Numbered from the stretch's first letter, positions 38,089 to 47,581 are shown. The stretch is 64,000 nucleotides of DNA from Qipengyuania sp. JC766 (GCF_040717445.1 NZ_JBFEFL010000001.1:1-64000); one strand, 5' to 3'. Numbers and translations are program-made. The notes: a model not told the origin generated them from the sequence alone.

Positions 38089-38171
38089 AGGTCCGGATTC
38101 GATACTTGTCGTATCCGCAGGGTCAAGCGGGAATGCTTGCGCGACCGTGCACAGCGCCTATAGCGCGCGCC

Positions 38172-38765
38172 ATGCGAACAGGCCGGATAGAGCGCAACAC
38201 GGCGGAAACGAAGATCCTGGTCGAGGTCGATCTCGACGGCAGCGGCACGTACGATGTCGCGACCGGTATCGGTTTCCTCGATCACATGGTCGAACAGTTC
38301 GCCAAGCATTCGTTGATCGATGTCGTGCTGAAGGTCGAAGGCGACCTGCATGTGGACCAGCATCACACCACCGAGGATAGCGCGCTCGCCCTGGGACAGG
38401 CGCTGTCGCAGGCGCTGGGCGACAAGGCCGGGATCGCCCGGTACGGCCACGCCTATTCTCCGATGGACGAGACGCTCGCCCGCGTCGCGCTCGACATTTC
38501 CGGGCGGCCTTATCTCGTCTGGAAGGCTGGTTTCAGCCAGGAAAAGCTGGGTGAATGGGACACCGAACTGATCGAACACTGGTTCCATTCGGTGGCCCAG
38601 ACGGCAGGCATCACGCTCCATTGCGAACTGCTTTACGGCCAGAACAACCACCACATCTGCGAAGCGCTCTACAAGGGGTTTGCCCGGGCGATGCGGGCCG
38701 CGGTGGAAGTCGATCCGCGCAAGGGCGGGGCGATCCCCAGCACCAAGGGGCAGCTGGGTGGCTGA
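38172..38765 (+). CDS. hisB: Imidazoleglycerol-phosphate dehydratase
   Basis: The protein has 197 residues from the ATG at 38172, the mono-functional size. [37 protein letters not shown] and FGQ-like [18 protein letters not shown] give the metal-binding histidine clusters. It dehydrates imidazoleglycerol phosphate to imidazole-acetol phosphate in histidine synthesis. First gene of the his operon; its stop overlaps the hisH start. Confidence 0.96.
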   Translation: MRTGRIERNTAETKILVEVDLDGSGTYDVATGIGFLDHMVEQFAKHSLIDVVLKVEGDLHVDQHHTTEDSALALGQALSQALGDKAGIARYGHAYSPMDETLARVALDISGRPYLVWKAGFSQEKLGEWDTELIEHWFHSVAQTAGITLHCELLYGQNNHHICEALYKGFARAMRAAVEVDPRKGGAIPSTKGQLGG

Positions 38766-39390
38766 CAGCGTCGATGTCGCGCTGATCGATTACGGTGCGG
38801 GCAATCTGAGATCGGTCGACAACGCGCTGCGGGCCGTGGGTGCGGACGTGTGCGTCACGGCGGATGCGGAAGCGGTCCTGCGCGCGGGGCGCATCGTCCT
38901 TCCGGGCGTCGGCTCGTTCGGAGCGTGTGCGCAAGGCCTGCGCGCGATCCCCGGCATGGTCGAGGCGCTCGAACAGCGCGTCCGGCGCGACGGTGCCCCC
39001 TTCCTCGGTATCTGCGTCGGCATGCAATTGCTCGCGACCCAGGGGCTCGAATTCGGAGCCGTGGCCGGCCTCGACTGGATTGCGGGTGCGGTCGTGAAGG
39101 TCGAGCCGGGCGATGACGCGGTAAAGGTGCCCCACATGGGCTGGAACGACGTGATGTTGCCGCAACACCGGCGTGTCCATCCGGTCATCGAAAGCGGCGA
39201 GGCCTATTTCCTGCATTCCTACCATTTCGTGCCGACCGACGGCACGCATATCGCGGCGCTGACCGAGCACGGCGGACCGCTGGTGGCGGCCGTGGCCCAC
39301 GAGAATATCCTCGGTCTCCAGTTCCATCCGGAAAAGAGCCAGCGCTACGGCCTTTCCATACTCGAACGCTTTCTGGAGTGGGCACCATGA
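38758..39390 (+). CDS. hisH: Imidazole glycerol phosphate synthase, glutaminase subunit
   Basis: The protein has 210 residues from the GTG at 38758 that overlaps hisB by 8 bp. Class I glutamine amidotransferase: [14 protein letters not shown], oxyanion strand VLPGVGSFG, nucleophile [12 protein letters not shown], and [11 protein letters not shown] (His and Glu). It delivers ammonia to HisF. The GTG start and overlap suggest coupling. Confidence 0.96.
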   Translation: MADSVDVALIDYGAGNLRSVDNALRAVGADVCVTADAEAVLRAGRIVLPGVGSFGACAQGLRAIPGMVEALEQRVRRDGAPFLGICVGMQLLATQGLEFGAVAGLDWIAGAVVKVEPGDDAVKVPHMGWNDVMLPQHRRVHPVIESGEAYFLHSYHFVPTDGTHIAALTEHGGPLVAAVAHENILGLQFHPEKSQRYGLSILERFLEWAP

Positions 39391-40112
39391 TCGTATTTCC
39401 CGCCATCGACCTGAAGGGCGGCGAAGTGGTCCGCCTTGCCGAAGGCGATATGGACCGCGCGACCGTCTATGGCGACGATCCCGCGGCGCAGGCCCTACTC
39501 TTCGCGGACGCGGGGGCGGAACATGTGCACGTGGTCGACCTCGACGGTGCATTCGCGGGCGAAAGCCGCAACCGCGAAGCCGTGGAAGCGATCGTCGCGC
39601 AATTCCCGGGGCACGTTCAGCTTGGCGGCGGCATCCGCACGCGCGAAGCGGTCGAGGGCTGGTTCGAACTCGGCGTGTCGCGCATCGTGATCGGCACCGC
39701 CGCGCTCAAGGATCCGGAATTCGTGAAGGACATGGCGCGCGAATACGAAGGCGGGATCGTCGTCGCGGTCGATGCGAAAGACGGCATGGTCGCAACGGGC
39801 GGCTGGGCGGAGGTATCGGACGTGCCCGTGGCCGACATGGCCCGCCGGTTCGAGGATGCGGGCGTCGCCAGCCTCTTGTTCACGGACATCGGCCGCGACG
39901 GGCTGCTGAAAGGCTGCAATATCGACGCGACCGTCGAACTGGCGCGCCGCACCGACCTGCCCGTGATCGCCAGCGGCGGCGTGAAGGGGCTGGACGACAT
40001 CCATATCCTCTCGATGCACGCCCACGAGGGCATCGAGGGCGTGATCACCGGCCGCGCGCTTTATGATGGCCGCTTGGACCTCGCCGCGGCGATCGCGATG
40101 GGTGCGAGATAG
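39387..40112 (+). CDS. hisA: ProFAR isomerase
   Basis: The protein has 241 residues; the ATG at 39387 overlaps the hisH stop (ATGA). (beta-alpha)8 barrel: FPAIDLKGGEVVRLAEGD (catalytic Asp), VDLDGAFAGES, LGGGIRTREAVE, FTDIGRDG (second Asp) and VIASGGVKGLDDI. It isomerises ProFAR to PRFAR in histidine synthesis. A non-his gene follows after 4 bp. Confidence 0.96.
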   Translation: MIVFPAIDLKGGEVVRLAEGDMDRATVYGDDPAAQALLFADAGAEHVHVVDLDGAFAGESRNREAVEAIVAQFPGHVQLGGGIRTREAVEGWFELGVSRIVIGTAALKDPEFVKDMAREYEGGIVVAVDAKDGMVATGGWAEVSDVPVADMARRFEDAGVASLLFTDIGRDGLLKGCNIDATVELARRTDLPVIASGGVKGLDDIHILSMHAHEGIEGVITGRALYDGRLDLAAAIAMGAR

Positions 40113-40116
40113 TCAG

Positions 40117-40341
40117 ATGTTTCCAGACGGCCTCTATCCACTTCTGGGTATACTGATAGCAGCGACGACCGTTTTCGAAACGACACGCGATATTCGATCC
40201 GGTCGCGCAGCTTTCATCGGAGGAGAGTTTGACCGGGGGCTGCAGCCGAGGAAATTTTGGAGCCTTGTGAGCTTCGAAATAATTTTGGCCATTGCGATAT
40301 TAACTTCCGCCACAGCTCTGCTCGTCAGGTCTGGCGAATGA
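40117..40341 (+). CDS. Small two-TM protein inserted in the his operon
   Basis: The protein has 74 residues. Hydrophobic segments at about 6-21 ([14 protein letters not shown]) and 50-68 ([18 protein letters not shown]) flank a short basic/Gly segment, [20 protein letters not shown]. No family is recognised. Its start lies 4 bp after hisA, and its stop overlaps the hisF start as ATGA. Base composition is visibly more A+T-rich than its neighbours. It is therefore a passenger in the his transcript, probably acquired, and must be translated with it. Confidence 0.65.
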   Translation: MFPDGLYPLLGILIAATTVFETTRDIRSGRAAFIGGEFDRGLQPRKFWSLVSFEIILAIAILTSATALLVRSGE

Positions 40342-41096
40342 CCGTCCGAATCCGCGTCATCCCCTGTCTCGACGTGGCCGACGGGCGCGTGGTGAAGGGT
40401 GTCAACTTCGTCGACCTGAAGGACGCGGGCGATCCGGTGGAGCAGGCCAGGGCCTATTCCGATGCGGGTGCCGACGAGCTGTGCTTCCTCGATATCTCCG
40501 CCAGCCACGAAGGGCGCGGGACGCTGCTCGACATCGTCGAGCGCACCGCGGCCAATTGCTTCATGCCCTTCACGGTCGGGGGCGGGGTGCGGACTGTCGA
40601 GGACGCGCGCGCGCTCCTGCTGGCAGGCGCGGACAAGGTCGCCGTGAACAGCGCCGCCGTCGCCCGCCCGGAACTCGTCGGCGACATTGCGCAGCGCATG
40701 GGAAGCCAGTGCGTGGTCGCCAGCGTCGATGCGCGGCGTACCGGGGACCGCTGGGAAATATTCACGCATGGCGGACGCCGCGCGACGGGGATCGATGCCG
40801 TGGAGCATGCGGTCGGGCTGGCGGAACTGGGGGCGGGGGAACTGCTGGTCACCAGCATGGATGGCGATGGTACGCAGGCCGGCTACGATCTCGAACTGAC
40901 CCGCGCCATTGCGGATTCGGTAACGATCCCGGTGATCGCGAGCGGCGGTGTCGGATCGCTCCGGCACCTGGTCGAAGGGGTGACCGAAGGCGGTGCGAGC
41001 GCGGTGCTGGCCGCCTCCATCTTCCACTTCGGCACGCGCAGTATTGCAGAAGCCCACGCCGCGCTGCGGGACGCCGGTCTGCCCGCCCGCGGTTAA
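40338..41096 (+). CDS. hisF: Imidazole glycerol phosphate synthase, cyclase subunit
   Basis: The protein has 252 residues. Barrel motifs: [20 protein letters not shown] (catalytic Asp), [42 protein letters not shown] (second Asp) and [13 protein letters not shown]. It makes imidazoleglycerol phosphate and AICAR from PRFAR using ammonia from HisH. Its ATG overlaps the stop of the small two-TM gene. Confidence 0.97.
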   Translation: MTVRIRVIPCLDVADGRVVKGVNFVDLKDAGDPVEQARAYSDAGADELCFLDISASHEGRGTLLDIVERTAANCFMPFTVGGGVRTVEDARALLLAGADKVAVNSAAVARPELVGDIAQRMGSQCVVASVDARRTGDRWEIFTHGGRRATGIDAVEHAVGLAELGAGELLVTSMDGDGTQAGYDLELTRAIADSVTIPVIASGGVGSLRHLVEGVTEGGASAVLAASIFHFGTRSIAEAHAALRDAGLPARG

Positions 41097-41179
41097 GACC
41101 GCGTCAACCATTGTCCCGCCGTGGGACGCTGGATTGGCGGCAGTTGCAGCCGCCCGCATTGCCGGACATCGCGCGGCCC

Positions 41180-41341
41180 ATGGAAACAGGAGCGGTCTGG
41201 CAGATTCTGGCATCGGCGGCAGCCACGCCGACGGCGGGCACCGCCATTCCCGAACCGTCCAACCTCGCGCTGTTCGGCCTCGGCCTGCTGGGCCTGCTGG
41301 TCGGACGCCAGGTAGCCAAGAGGCGGTCCGACAAGGATTGA
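41180..41341 (+). CDS. PEP-CTERM micro-protein
   Basis: An ATG at 41180 opens a 53-residue frame: a Thr/Ala linker, then IPEPSNLALFGLGLLGLLVG and a basic tail RQVAKRRSDKD. The latter is a textbook PEP-CTERM sorting signal (PEP box, hydrophobic helix, Arg/Lys cluster) recognised by exosortase. No signal peptide or mature domain precedes it, so the gene is either a truncated PEP-CTERM protein or a genuine micro-protein. It lies in the 279-bp gap between hisF and hisE. No clear SD is seen. Confidence 0.65.
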   Translation: METGAVWQILASAAATPTAGTAIPEPSNLALFGLGLLGLLVGRQVAKRRSDKD

Positions 41342-41375
41342 CCGTCCGCCACGGGTCAACCATGACGCGCACATC

Positions 41376-41699
41376 GTGGATACGCTGACCCAACTCGAAC
41401 AAACCATCGCCGCGCGCCGCAAGGCCGATCCGTCGCAATCCTATGTCGCGCAGCTTCACGCCCGCGGCCTTCCCGTCATGGCCCGCAAGCTGGGCGAAGA
41501 AGCGGTCGAGGCGGTCGTCGCGTCCCTGTCCGGTGAGCGCGAGGAAATGGTGGGCGAAGCCGCCGACGTCCTCTTCCACCTTCTCGTGCTGCTTTCGGGG
41601 AGGGACATTCCCCTCTCCGACGTGCTGGCCGAACTGGCTCGGCGCGAGGGCATGTCCGGGCTCGAGGAAAAGGCAGCCAGAGCCGAGCAGGAGAGTTGA
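41376..41699 (+). CDS. hisE: Phosphoribosyl-ATP diphosphatase
   Basis: The protein has 107 residues from the GTG at 41376. All-alpha NTP-pyrophosphohydrolase-like fold: LGEEAVEAVVASLSGER and MVGEAADVLFHLLVLLSGRD, with the E-x3-E...E-x2-D metal-binding pattern. It converts PR-ATP to PR-AMP in histidine synthesis. Start codon GTG with poor SD. It is followed after 4 bp by the HIT gene. Confidence 0.95.
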   Translation: MDTLTQLEQTIAARRKADPSQSYVAQLHARGLPVMARKLGEEAVEAVVASLSGEREEMVGEAADVLFHLLVLLSGRDIPLSDVLAELARREGMSGLEEKAARAEQES

Positions 41700-41703
41700 A
41701 CCC

Positions 41704-42081
41704 ATGCCGATCGATCCGACGCAGCCTTATGACGACGACAACATCTTCGCGAAAATCCTTCGCGGGGAAATCCCGTCGAACAAGGTCTACGAGGACGAAT
41801 GGGCGTTCGCGTTCGAGGACATCAACCCGCAGGCGGCAATCCATACGCTGGTGATCCCGAAGGGCCGCTATGTCAGCTGGGACGATTTCAGCGAGAAGGC
41901 GACTGCCGAGGAAATCGCGGGGTTCGTCCGTGCCGTGGGCCGTGTCGCGCGGGACAAGGGCCTGGTCGAGCCGGGATACCGGATGATGGCCAATGTCGGC
42001 GCGCATGGCGGGCAGGAAGTGCCGCACCTCCATGTGCATCTGTTCGGCGGCCAGCCTCTCGGCCCGATGATCGCGCGCTGA
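41704..42081 (+). CDS. HIT family protein
   Basis: The protein has 125 residues from the ATG at 41704, 4 nt after hisE. IFAKILRGEIPSNKVYEDEW, NPQAAIHTLVIPKG and the triad VPHLHVHLFGG, i.e. H-x-H-x-H of the Hint/HinT branch. It acts as a purine nucleoside phosphoramidase in the cytosol. Linkage behind hisE is common in alphaproteobacteria. Confidence 0.95.
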   Translation: MPIDPTQPYDDDNIFAKILRGEIPSNKVYEDEWAFAFEDINPQAAIHTLVIPKGRYVSWDDFSEKATAEEIAGFVRAVGRVARDKGLVEPGYRMMANVGAHGGQEVPHLHVHLFGGQPLGPMIAR

Positions 42082-42199
42082 CCATCGCGAGCTGCCATCG
42101 GAATTCGTCGACCGCCAGACTCGCTTCGTCGACGGTTTACCATCTACAGCCATGTTTTCGTTGCCGGGCGAAACAGGCTTGAGCTAAGCGCGGACACCA

Positions 42200-42658
42200 A
42201 TGGACAGGGCCCCCCATCCCCCCGGCGGCGTGATCGACGGAGCGCGTCACCTGTACGCCTTACGTGCCTATTACGAGGATACGGACCTGTCCGGCATCGT
42301 GTACCACGCCAACTACCTGCGCTGGTTCGAGCGCGCGCGATCCGACCTGCTGCGCGTCCTGAACATCGACCAGCGCGCCGCGATCGAGGCGGGCGAGGGG
42401 GCCTACGCCGTTGCCGATCTCAACATCCGCTACGTCCGCCCTGCGAAACTGGACGATGACGTGGTCATCGAAACGCGGTGCACCGAAATGCGCGCCGCCA
42501 GCGTCCGGATGCACCAGTGGGCCAGGCGCGGCGACGAATTGCTGACCGAGGCACGATTGCGCGTCGGTTTCGTTAGTCCTACCGGTCGACCCCGTCGCCA
42601 GCCATCCGAATGGCTGGAGGCCTTCCGCACCGTCCTGTCCGAAGAAGAGCCAGCATGA
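42200..42658 (+). CDS. ybgC: YbgC-type acyl-CoA thioesterase
   Basis: The protein has 152 residues. Hot-dog fold with the catalytic motif YYEDTDLSGIVYHANYLRWF (active-site Asp/His pair) and ERARSDLLRVLNID. It hydrolyses acyl-CoA or acyl-ACP and is associated with the envelope Tol-Pal machinery. First gene of the tol operon; its stop overlaps the tolQ start (ATGA). Confidence 0.93.
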   Translation: MDRAPHPPGGVIDGARHLYALRAYYEDTDLSGIVYHANYLRWFERARSDLLRVLNIDQRAAIEAGEGAYAVADLNIRYVRPAKLDDDVVIETRCTEMRAASVRMHQWARRGDELLTEARLRVGFVSPTGRPRRQPSEWLEAFRTVLSEEEPA

Positions 42659-43362
42659 CCTCACTGCCGTTCCTGACTGCCGCCGCCATCGAGGCCCCGA
42701 CGCGCCTCGATCCGATTGAACTGTTCATGCAGGCCGACATCGTCGTGAAGCTGGTGATGCTGGGGCTGCTGGTCGCGAGCATCGTCAGCTGGATGATCAT
42801 CATCGGCTTCGCCCTGCGGATGGGTGGCCTCAAGACCCGCGCCAAGCGGTTCGAGGACGAGTTCTGGAAGGCGGACGACTTCGATTCTGTGATGAACGCG
42901 CATTCCGGACGCGACCTGCCGACGGCGCGCGTCGCGGCGGTGGGAATGGGCGAGTGGCGCCGGTCCACCAAGGGCGGCGTGCGCGACCGCGACGGCGTTC
43001 GCCAGCGGCTGGCCATGGCCATGGAAAGCCAGGTCGCGGAAGAGGCGGATGTGCTGGCCGGCCGGCTCAACTTCCTCGCGACGCTGGGCGCGGTCGCTCC
43101 GTTCGTCGGCCTGTTCGGTACCGTCTGGGGCATCATGAACAGCTTCTTCCAGATCGGGGCGCAGGAAAACAGCTCGCTCGCGGTCGTCGCGCCGGGCATT
43201 TCGGAAGCGCTGTTCGCCACCGCGATCGGCCTGTTCGCGGCCATCCCGGCGGTTGTCGCCTATAACCGGTTCAGCCTTACCGTGAACGGCTTCGAGGCGC
43301 GCCTTCAACGCTTTGCCGACCGCTTCCATGCCAGCCTGAGCCGCCAGCTGGAGCGCAGCTGA
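42655..43362 (+). CDS. tolQ: Tol-Pal system proton channel protein TolQ
   Basis: The protein has 235 residues from the ATG at 42655. Three membrane helices of the MotA/TolQ/ExbB type: near 28-50 (VKLVMLGLLVASIVSWMIII), 140-165 (GAVAPFVGLFGTVWGIMNSF) and 180-205 (EALFATAIGLFAAIPAVVAY). With TolR it forms the proton-driven motor that energises TolA. Confidence 0.96.
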   Translation: MTSLPFLTAAAIEAPTRLDPIELFMQADIVVKLVMLGLLVASIVSWMIIIGFALRMGGLKTRAKRFEDEFWKADDFDSVMNAHSGRDLPTARVAAVGMGEWRRSTKGGVRDRDGVRQRLAMAMESQVAEEADVLAGRLNFLATLGAVAPFVGLFGTVWGIMNSFFQIGAQENSSLAVVAPGISEALFATAIGLFAAIPAVVAYNRFSLTVNGFEARLQRFADRFHASLSRQLERS

Positions 43363-43363
43363 G

Positions 43364-43837
<474 letters not shown>

Positions 43838-43842
43838 CGCTG

Positions 43843-44700
43843 ATGGCCATGGCATCGGCTTCCCTTCGCTGGCAGGACTGGCTCGGCCTCGCGGTCGCGG
43901 TGGTCGCGCATCTCGCGCTGGCGCTGGTGTGGCTGCTCCAGTCGCCGATGCCCGAAAAGCCCCAGGAGGAGCGGATTTCGGTCAGCTTTGCCGACACGGT
44001 CGGCTTCGACGACACCTCGCCCGATCCCGCGCCGGACAGCCGCCCCGCTGGGGCGAGCGCGCTGGAGGAACAGCTCATTCCGCCGGCCGAGTTCGTGCCG
44101 CCGCCGCCGTTGCCCGAATCCGAACCCATCCCCCGTACCGATCCCGCGCCGGCTCCGCGCCCGACGCGCAGCGCCACGCCGCGCAGCACCAGTTCGCCCC
44201 AGCCGCGCAATACGCCCACCTCCCGGCGGACTTCCAACCCGTCACCGAGGCAGACATCGACGTCCGCCCCGTCCCGGACCCAGACGCCGTCGCGCAATCC
44301 CGGCCGGTTCGACGAGGCCTTTAACGACGGCGCGGGTGCCAATCCGAGTTCGCAGAACACCTCGCCCCCCGGCCGGACCTTCGGCGCAGCGGAACAGCGG
44401 GCGCTCAGTGCCGAGATAAACCGGCAGCTCAAGCCGCACTGGCGCGCGCCGCAGGGCGTCGATACCGAGAAGATCGTGACGGTGTTGAGCTGGCGTCTCA
44501 ACCGCGACGGCTCGCTTGCCGGCAGTCCCCGGGTCGTGAGCCAGAGCGGCATCAATGACGCGAACCGGGCGCAGGCGAAAATCCATGCCGAAAACGCGAT
44601 CCGCGCGGTACAAAGGGCGGCTCCGTTCCGGGGGCTCCCGGACGAATTTTATTCACAATGGCAGAACATCCGCGACTGGCGGTTCGACAGAAGGCTTTGA
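43843..44700 (+). CDS. tolA: TolA-like energy-transducing protein
   Basis: The protein has 285 residues. One N-terminal helix (about 14-33, LAVAVVAHLALALVWLLQ), then a Pro/Ser/Thr/Arg-rich periplasmic linker (about 65-180) in place of the Ala/Lys/Glu helix of E. coli TolA. The C-terminal domain has INRQLKPHWRAPQGVDTEKI and VLSWRLNRDGSLAGSPRVV. It links TolQR to Pal and TolB. Position in the operon confirms identity despite weak sequence conservation. Confidence 0.9.
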   Translation: MAMASASLRWQDWLGLAVAVVAHLALALVWLLQSPMPEKPQEERISVSFADTVGFDDTSPDPAPDSRPAGASALEEQLIPPAEFVPPPPLPESEPIPRTDPAPAPRPTRSATPRSTSSPQPRNTPTSRRTSNPSPRQTSTSAPSRTQTPSRNPGRFDEAFNDGAGANPSSQNTSPPGRTFGAAEQRALSAEINRQLKPHWRAPQGVDTEKIVTVLSWRLNRDGSLAGSPRVVSQSGINDANRAQAKIHAENAIRAVQRAAPFRGLPDEFYSQWQNIRDWRFDRRL

Positions 44701-44704
44701 CGCT

Positions 44705-46078
44705 ATGCGTATCGTGATCTCTCTCATCCTTGCACTCGGCATCGCCGCCCCGGCGGCGGCGCAGGACCTCGGCGCTCCGCCGCCGGCCGATGTCGAGATC
44801 CAGACGGAAGAAGAGCAGGGCCTTTCGGGCTCCGTGACCGACGAGAGCGACTGGGAAGACATCGGCATCGCCATTCCCAGCTTCGTCGCGAGCCGCGAGG
44901 AGGCGACGCCTGCCAATGCGTCCGGCACCGGCGCGCTCGCCACGGAAGTCTCCCGCGTCGTTTACAACGACCTGCGCAACAACGGCCTGTTCCGTCCCGT
45001 TGGCCCGGACGCCTTGCCCAAGCCGTCCTTCGCCAATGTGTCGGAGCCCAGCTGGGGTACCTGGACCAACCGCAGCGCCGACATGCTCGTCCACGGCTAT
45101 GTCCGCCCGCAGGCCGACGGCCGGCTGACGGTCGGCTGCTATCTCTACGACGTCTCGCTGCGCAACGAGCTTGCCCGCGGCGGATGGACCATCCAGCCGA
45201 ACCAGTGGCGCCGCGCCGCGCACAAATGCGCCGATATGGTCTTCTCGCGCCTCACGGGCGAGGATCCCTTCTTCGACAGCCGCATCGCCTACATCGCGGA
45301 GACGGGTCCGAAGGACAATCGCGTGAAGCGCCTCGCGATCATGGACAGCGACGGCGCGAACCACCGGTTCATCACCACCGGCCGGTCGACCGCGCTGACG
45401 CCGAAATATTCGCCCGACTACAAGCGCATCCTGTATCTGAGCTATGTCGACGGCAATCCGCGCATCTACATCTACGATATCGAGACCGGTCGCCAGACGC
45501 TGGTGACTCAGAACGACTATCCCACGCTGGCCCCGCGCTGGAGCCCCGACGGGCAGTGGATCCTGTATTCGATGTCCGTCAGCGGCAACACAGACATCTA
45601 CCGCGTGTCCGCGCAGGGCGGGCCCAGCGTCAGGCTGACCGATGCGCCCGGGATCGATGTGGGCGGGTCCTATTCGCCCGACGGCAGCCAGATCGTGTTC
45701 GAAAGCGACCGGTCGGGTAACCAGCAGTGCTACATCATGAATGCCGACGGTTCGAACCAGCGCCGGATCAGCTTTAGCGGACGCTGCGCCACGCCCGAAT
45801 GGAGCCCGCGCGGCGACCAGATCGCCTTTACCAATTCGAGCACGTTCAACGTCTCCGTGATGGATCCGAACGGCCGCAACGTACGCGTCCTTACCCGCGG
45901 CTGGCAGGACGAGGCCCCGACATGGGCGCCCAACGGCCGTATCATCCAGTTCTTCCGGACCGAGCGCGGAAGCGGCGATACGGCGCTGTACCAGGTCGAC
46001 CTGACCGGGCGGAACGAGAGGCGCCTCCAGACCCCCGTCGACGGATCGGATCCGGCGTGGGGACCGATTTTGCCGTAA
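44705..46078 (+). CDS. tolB: Tol-Pal system translocation protein TolB
   Basis: The protein has 457 residues from the ATG at 44705. Signal peptide cleaved after APAAAAQ. An N-terminal alpha/beta domain (about 40-165) is followed by a six-bladed propeller of WD40-like/PD40 repeats: APRWSPDGQWILYSMSV, GGSYSPDGSQIVFESDRSG, TPEWSPRGDQIAFTNS and TWAPNGRIIQFFR. It is periplasmic and binds Pal. It starts 4 nt after tolA. Confidence 0.97.
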   Translation: MRIVISLILALGIAAPAAAQDLGAPPPADVEIQTEEEQGLSGSVTDESDWEDIGIAIPSFVASREEATPANASGTGALATEVSRVVYNDLRNNGLFRPVGPDALPKPSFANVSEPSWGTWTNRSADMLVHGYVRPQADGRLTVGCYLYDVSLRNELARGGWTIQPNQWRRAAHKCADMVFSRLTGEDPFFDSRIAYIAETGPKDNRVKRLAIMDSDGANHRFITTGRSTALTPKYSPDYKRILYLSYVDGNPRIYIYDIETGRQTLVTQNDYPTLAPRWSPDGQWILYSMSVSGNTDIYRVSAQGGPSVRLTDAPGIDVGGSYSPDGSQIVFESDRSGNQQCYIMNADGSNQRRISFSGRCATPEWSPRGDQIAFTNSSTFNVSVMDPNGRNVRVLTRGWQDEAPTWAPNGRIIQFFRTERGSGDTALYQVDLTGRNERRLQTPVDGSDPAWGPILP

Positions 46079-46141
46079 CGGCGTTCCCGTAGGGCAGCTT
46101 GGGGTCGCACCCAGTTTCCACTTTGTCTCAAGGAGAGGCTC

Positions 46142-46663
46142 ATGAATAACCGTGTTGCAATGGCAGTTCTCGTATCCGGCAGCATCGCTCTGGTCGCTTG
46201 CGGCAAGAAGGACGCTCCCGATCAGCTTCCCCCGGTCGGCGGAGAGGAAACCGTGGATACGGGCACGCAGGGTCCGGCCACATCCGGGGCGCCGGTCGTC
46301 GGTTCGCAGGAACACTTTGAAAATGCCGTGAACGGCCAGAACGTCATCTATTTCGACACCGACCGCTACAATGTGGACAGCACCGACGCTGCGATCCTTC
46401 AGGCGCAGGCACAGTACCTCCAGCGCTATCCGCAGATCACCGTCACGATCGAAGGTCACGCGGACGAGCGCGGCACGCGCGAATACAACCTCGCTCTCGG
46501 GGAACGCCGCGCCAATTCGGCCAAGAACTACCTCGTCAGCCTGGGTGTTGCCGCAAACCGCATGCGCACGGTCAGCTACGGCAAGGAGCGGCCCGTTGCG
46601 CTCGCATCCAATGAAAGCGCCTGGGCGCAGAACCGCCGCGCGGCGTCCGTCGTCATCAACTGA
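46142..46663 (+). CDS. pal: Peptidoglycan-associated lipoprotein
   Basis: The protein has 173 residues. Lipobox ALVAC (Cys20) ends the signal peptide. After a linker, an OmpA-like domain: VIYFDTDRYNVDSTDAAIL and VTIEGHADERGTREYNLALG, ending NRRAASVVIN; it binds peptidoglycan. It is the last gene of the ybgC-tolQRAB-pal unit, followed by a strong terminator. Confidence 0.97.
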   Translation: MNNRVAMAVLVSGSIALVACGKKDAPDQLPPVGGEETVDTGTQGPATSGAPVVGSQEHFENAVNGQNVIYFDTDRYNVDSTDAAILQAQAQYLQRYPQITVTIEGHADERGTREYNLALGERRANSAKNYLVSLGVAANRMRTVSYGKERPVALASNESAWAQNRRAASVVIN

Positions 46664-46686
46664 GCGACGCTGCAAGCGATTTAGGG

Positions 46687-46718
46687 AAGCCCTCTCCCGG
46701 CCGGGAGGGGGCTTTTTT
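46687..46718 (+). terminator. Rho-independent terminator after pal
   Basis: AGCCCTCTCCCGG directly followed by CCGGGAGGGGGCT, then TTTTTT. A long GC-rich stem with a six-T tract, 24 bp after the pal stop. The last bases overlap the stop of the minus-strand micro-gene at 46717. Confidence 0.92.
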
Positions 46719-46869
46719 ATTGCGGGAGTTGCGCCACCGGACCGGCTTCGGGTCCGTGCCAGAGCGTAACGTGCGGTTGCTCCGGCAGCCCGCCGGCACC
46801 GGCGATGGCGGCGAGAAGCGCCATCGTCAGGACGGAAATCGCGGCTGCGGCGCGCAACTGGCTACTCAT
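46717..46869 (-). CDS. Predicted 50-residue membrane or secreted micro-protein
   Basis: On the minus strand an ATG at 46869 opens 50 codons to a TAA. Residues 5-27 are a hydrophobic helix or signal peptide (LRAAAAISVLTMALLAAIAG), followed by a Gly/Pro-rich tail, HVTLWHGPEAGPVAQL. GAAGG lies about 12 nt upstream. It is convergent with pal, and the terminator hairpin is shared. No family is recognised; translation is not certain. Confidence 0.45.
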   Translation of the reverse strand: MSSQLRAAAAISVLTMALLAAIAGAGGLPEQPHVTLWHGPEAGPVAQLPQ

Positions 46870-47041
46870 GGAATTTCGGACCTTCGATGCTGGATCGGCA
46901 CGCCCTTGGCATGCTGCGGTGAACGCCGGGTTACGTTGCAGGAATTGCTACGCCGGTTCGGTCGCATCTCTTTCAATTCCGGGCCAGCGTCCTTAGACCG
47001 GTGGCGATGCGCATTCTGCCAACGACTTTGTTCTTCCCCGC

Positions 47042-47575
47042 ATGAGCCGCGCGGGACGTTCCAACGACTGGGGGTTTCCCCGCTGGCGCGGCTACGGCTC
47101 CTCGCGCGAGGCCACGACGGTCCGTATCTGCGATCGGCACGGATGCGAGGAGCCGGGCGACTGCCCGGCGCCCAAGGCACCCAACAGCAACGAACGCTGG
47201 TATTTCTGCCAGGCCCATGCGGCCGAATACAACCGGAAGTGGGACTATTTCGAAGGTCTGGACAAGGCCGAGAAGGCGGCGCGCGCGAAGTCCGAACGGG
47301 CGGAAAGCGCAGGCTACGCCGAATCGCAGCATTACGGCTGGGGCGGGAGCGGCGATGGCAGCCGCAGCGCCGACGAAATGCGCGCGCTGGACGTACTGGA
47401 ACTGGAATCGGACGCCGATTTTCCCACGATCAAGAAGGCCTGGCGCGAAAAGGCCAAGACGGTCCATCCGGACGTGAAGCCGGGCGACGCGGAAGCCGCG
47501 GCCGAATTCCAGAAGCTGCAGGTCGCCTACGAAGTCCTGAAGGCCGCCGAGGAGCGGCGGGAGTGGAAGGGCTGA
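47042..47575 (+). CDS. DnaJ-domain protein
   Basis: The protein has 177 residues. The N-terminal part has a CDRHGC...C..C-type cysteine motif (CDRHGCEEPGDCPAPK ... FCQAHAAEYN), suggesting a small zinc-binding segment. The C-terminal 65 residues are a J domain: ALDVLELESDADFPTIKKAW, the HPD loop in TVHPDVKPGD, and FQKLQVAYEVLKAAEER. It could recruit DnaK to a specific client; it is a short cytosolic co-chaperone of a type common in sphingomonads. Confidence 0.9.
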   Translation: MSRAGRSNDWGFPRWRGYGSSREATTVRICDRHGCEEPGDCPAPKAPNSNERWYFCQAHAAEYNRKWDYFEGLDKAEKAARAKSERAESAGYAESQHYGWGGSGDGSRSADEMRALDVLELESDADFPTIKKAWREKAKTVHPDVKPGDAEAAAEFQKLQVAYEVLKAAEERREWKG

Positions 47576-47581
47576 AGAAGC

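Noticed and set aside
44140-44330. Pro/Arg/Ser-rich stretch taken as a separate repeat locus
   Set aside because: It is the periplasmic linker of tolA, in frame and in the expected operon position.
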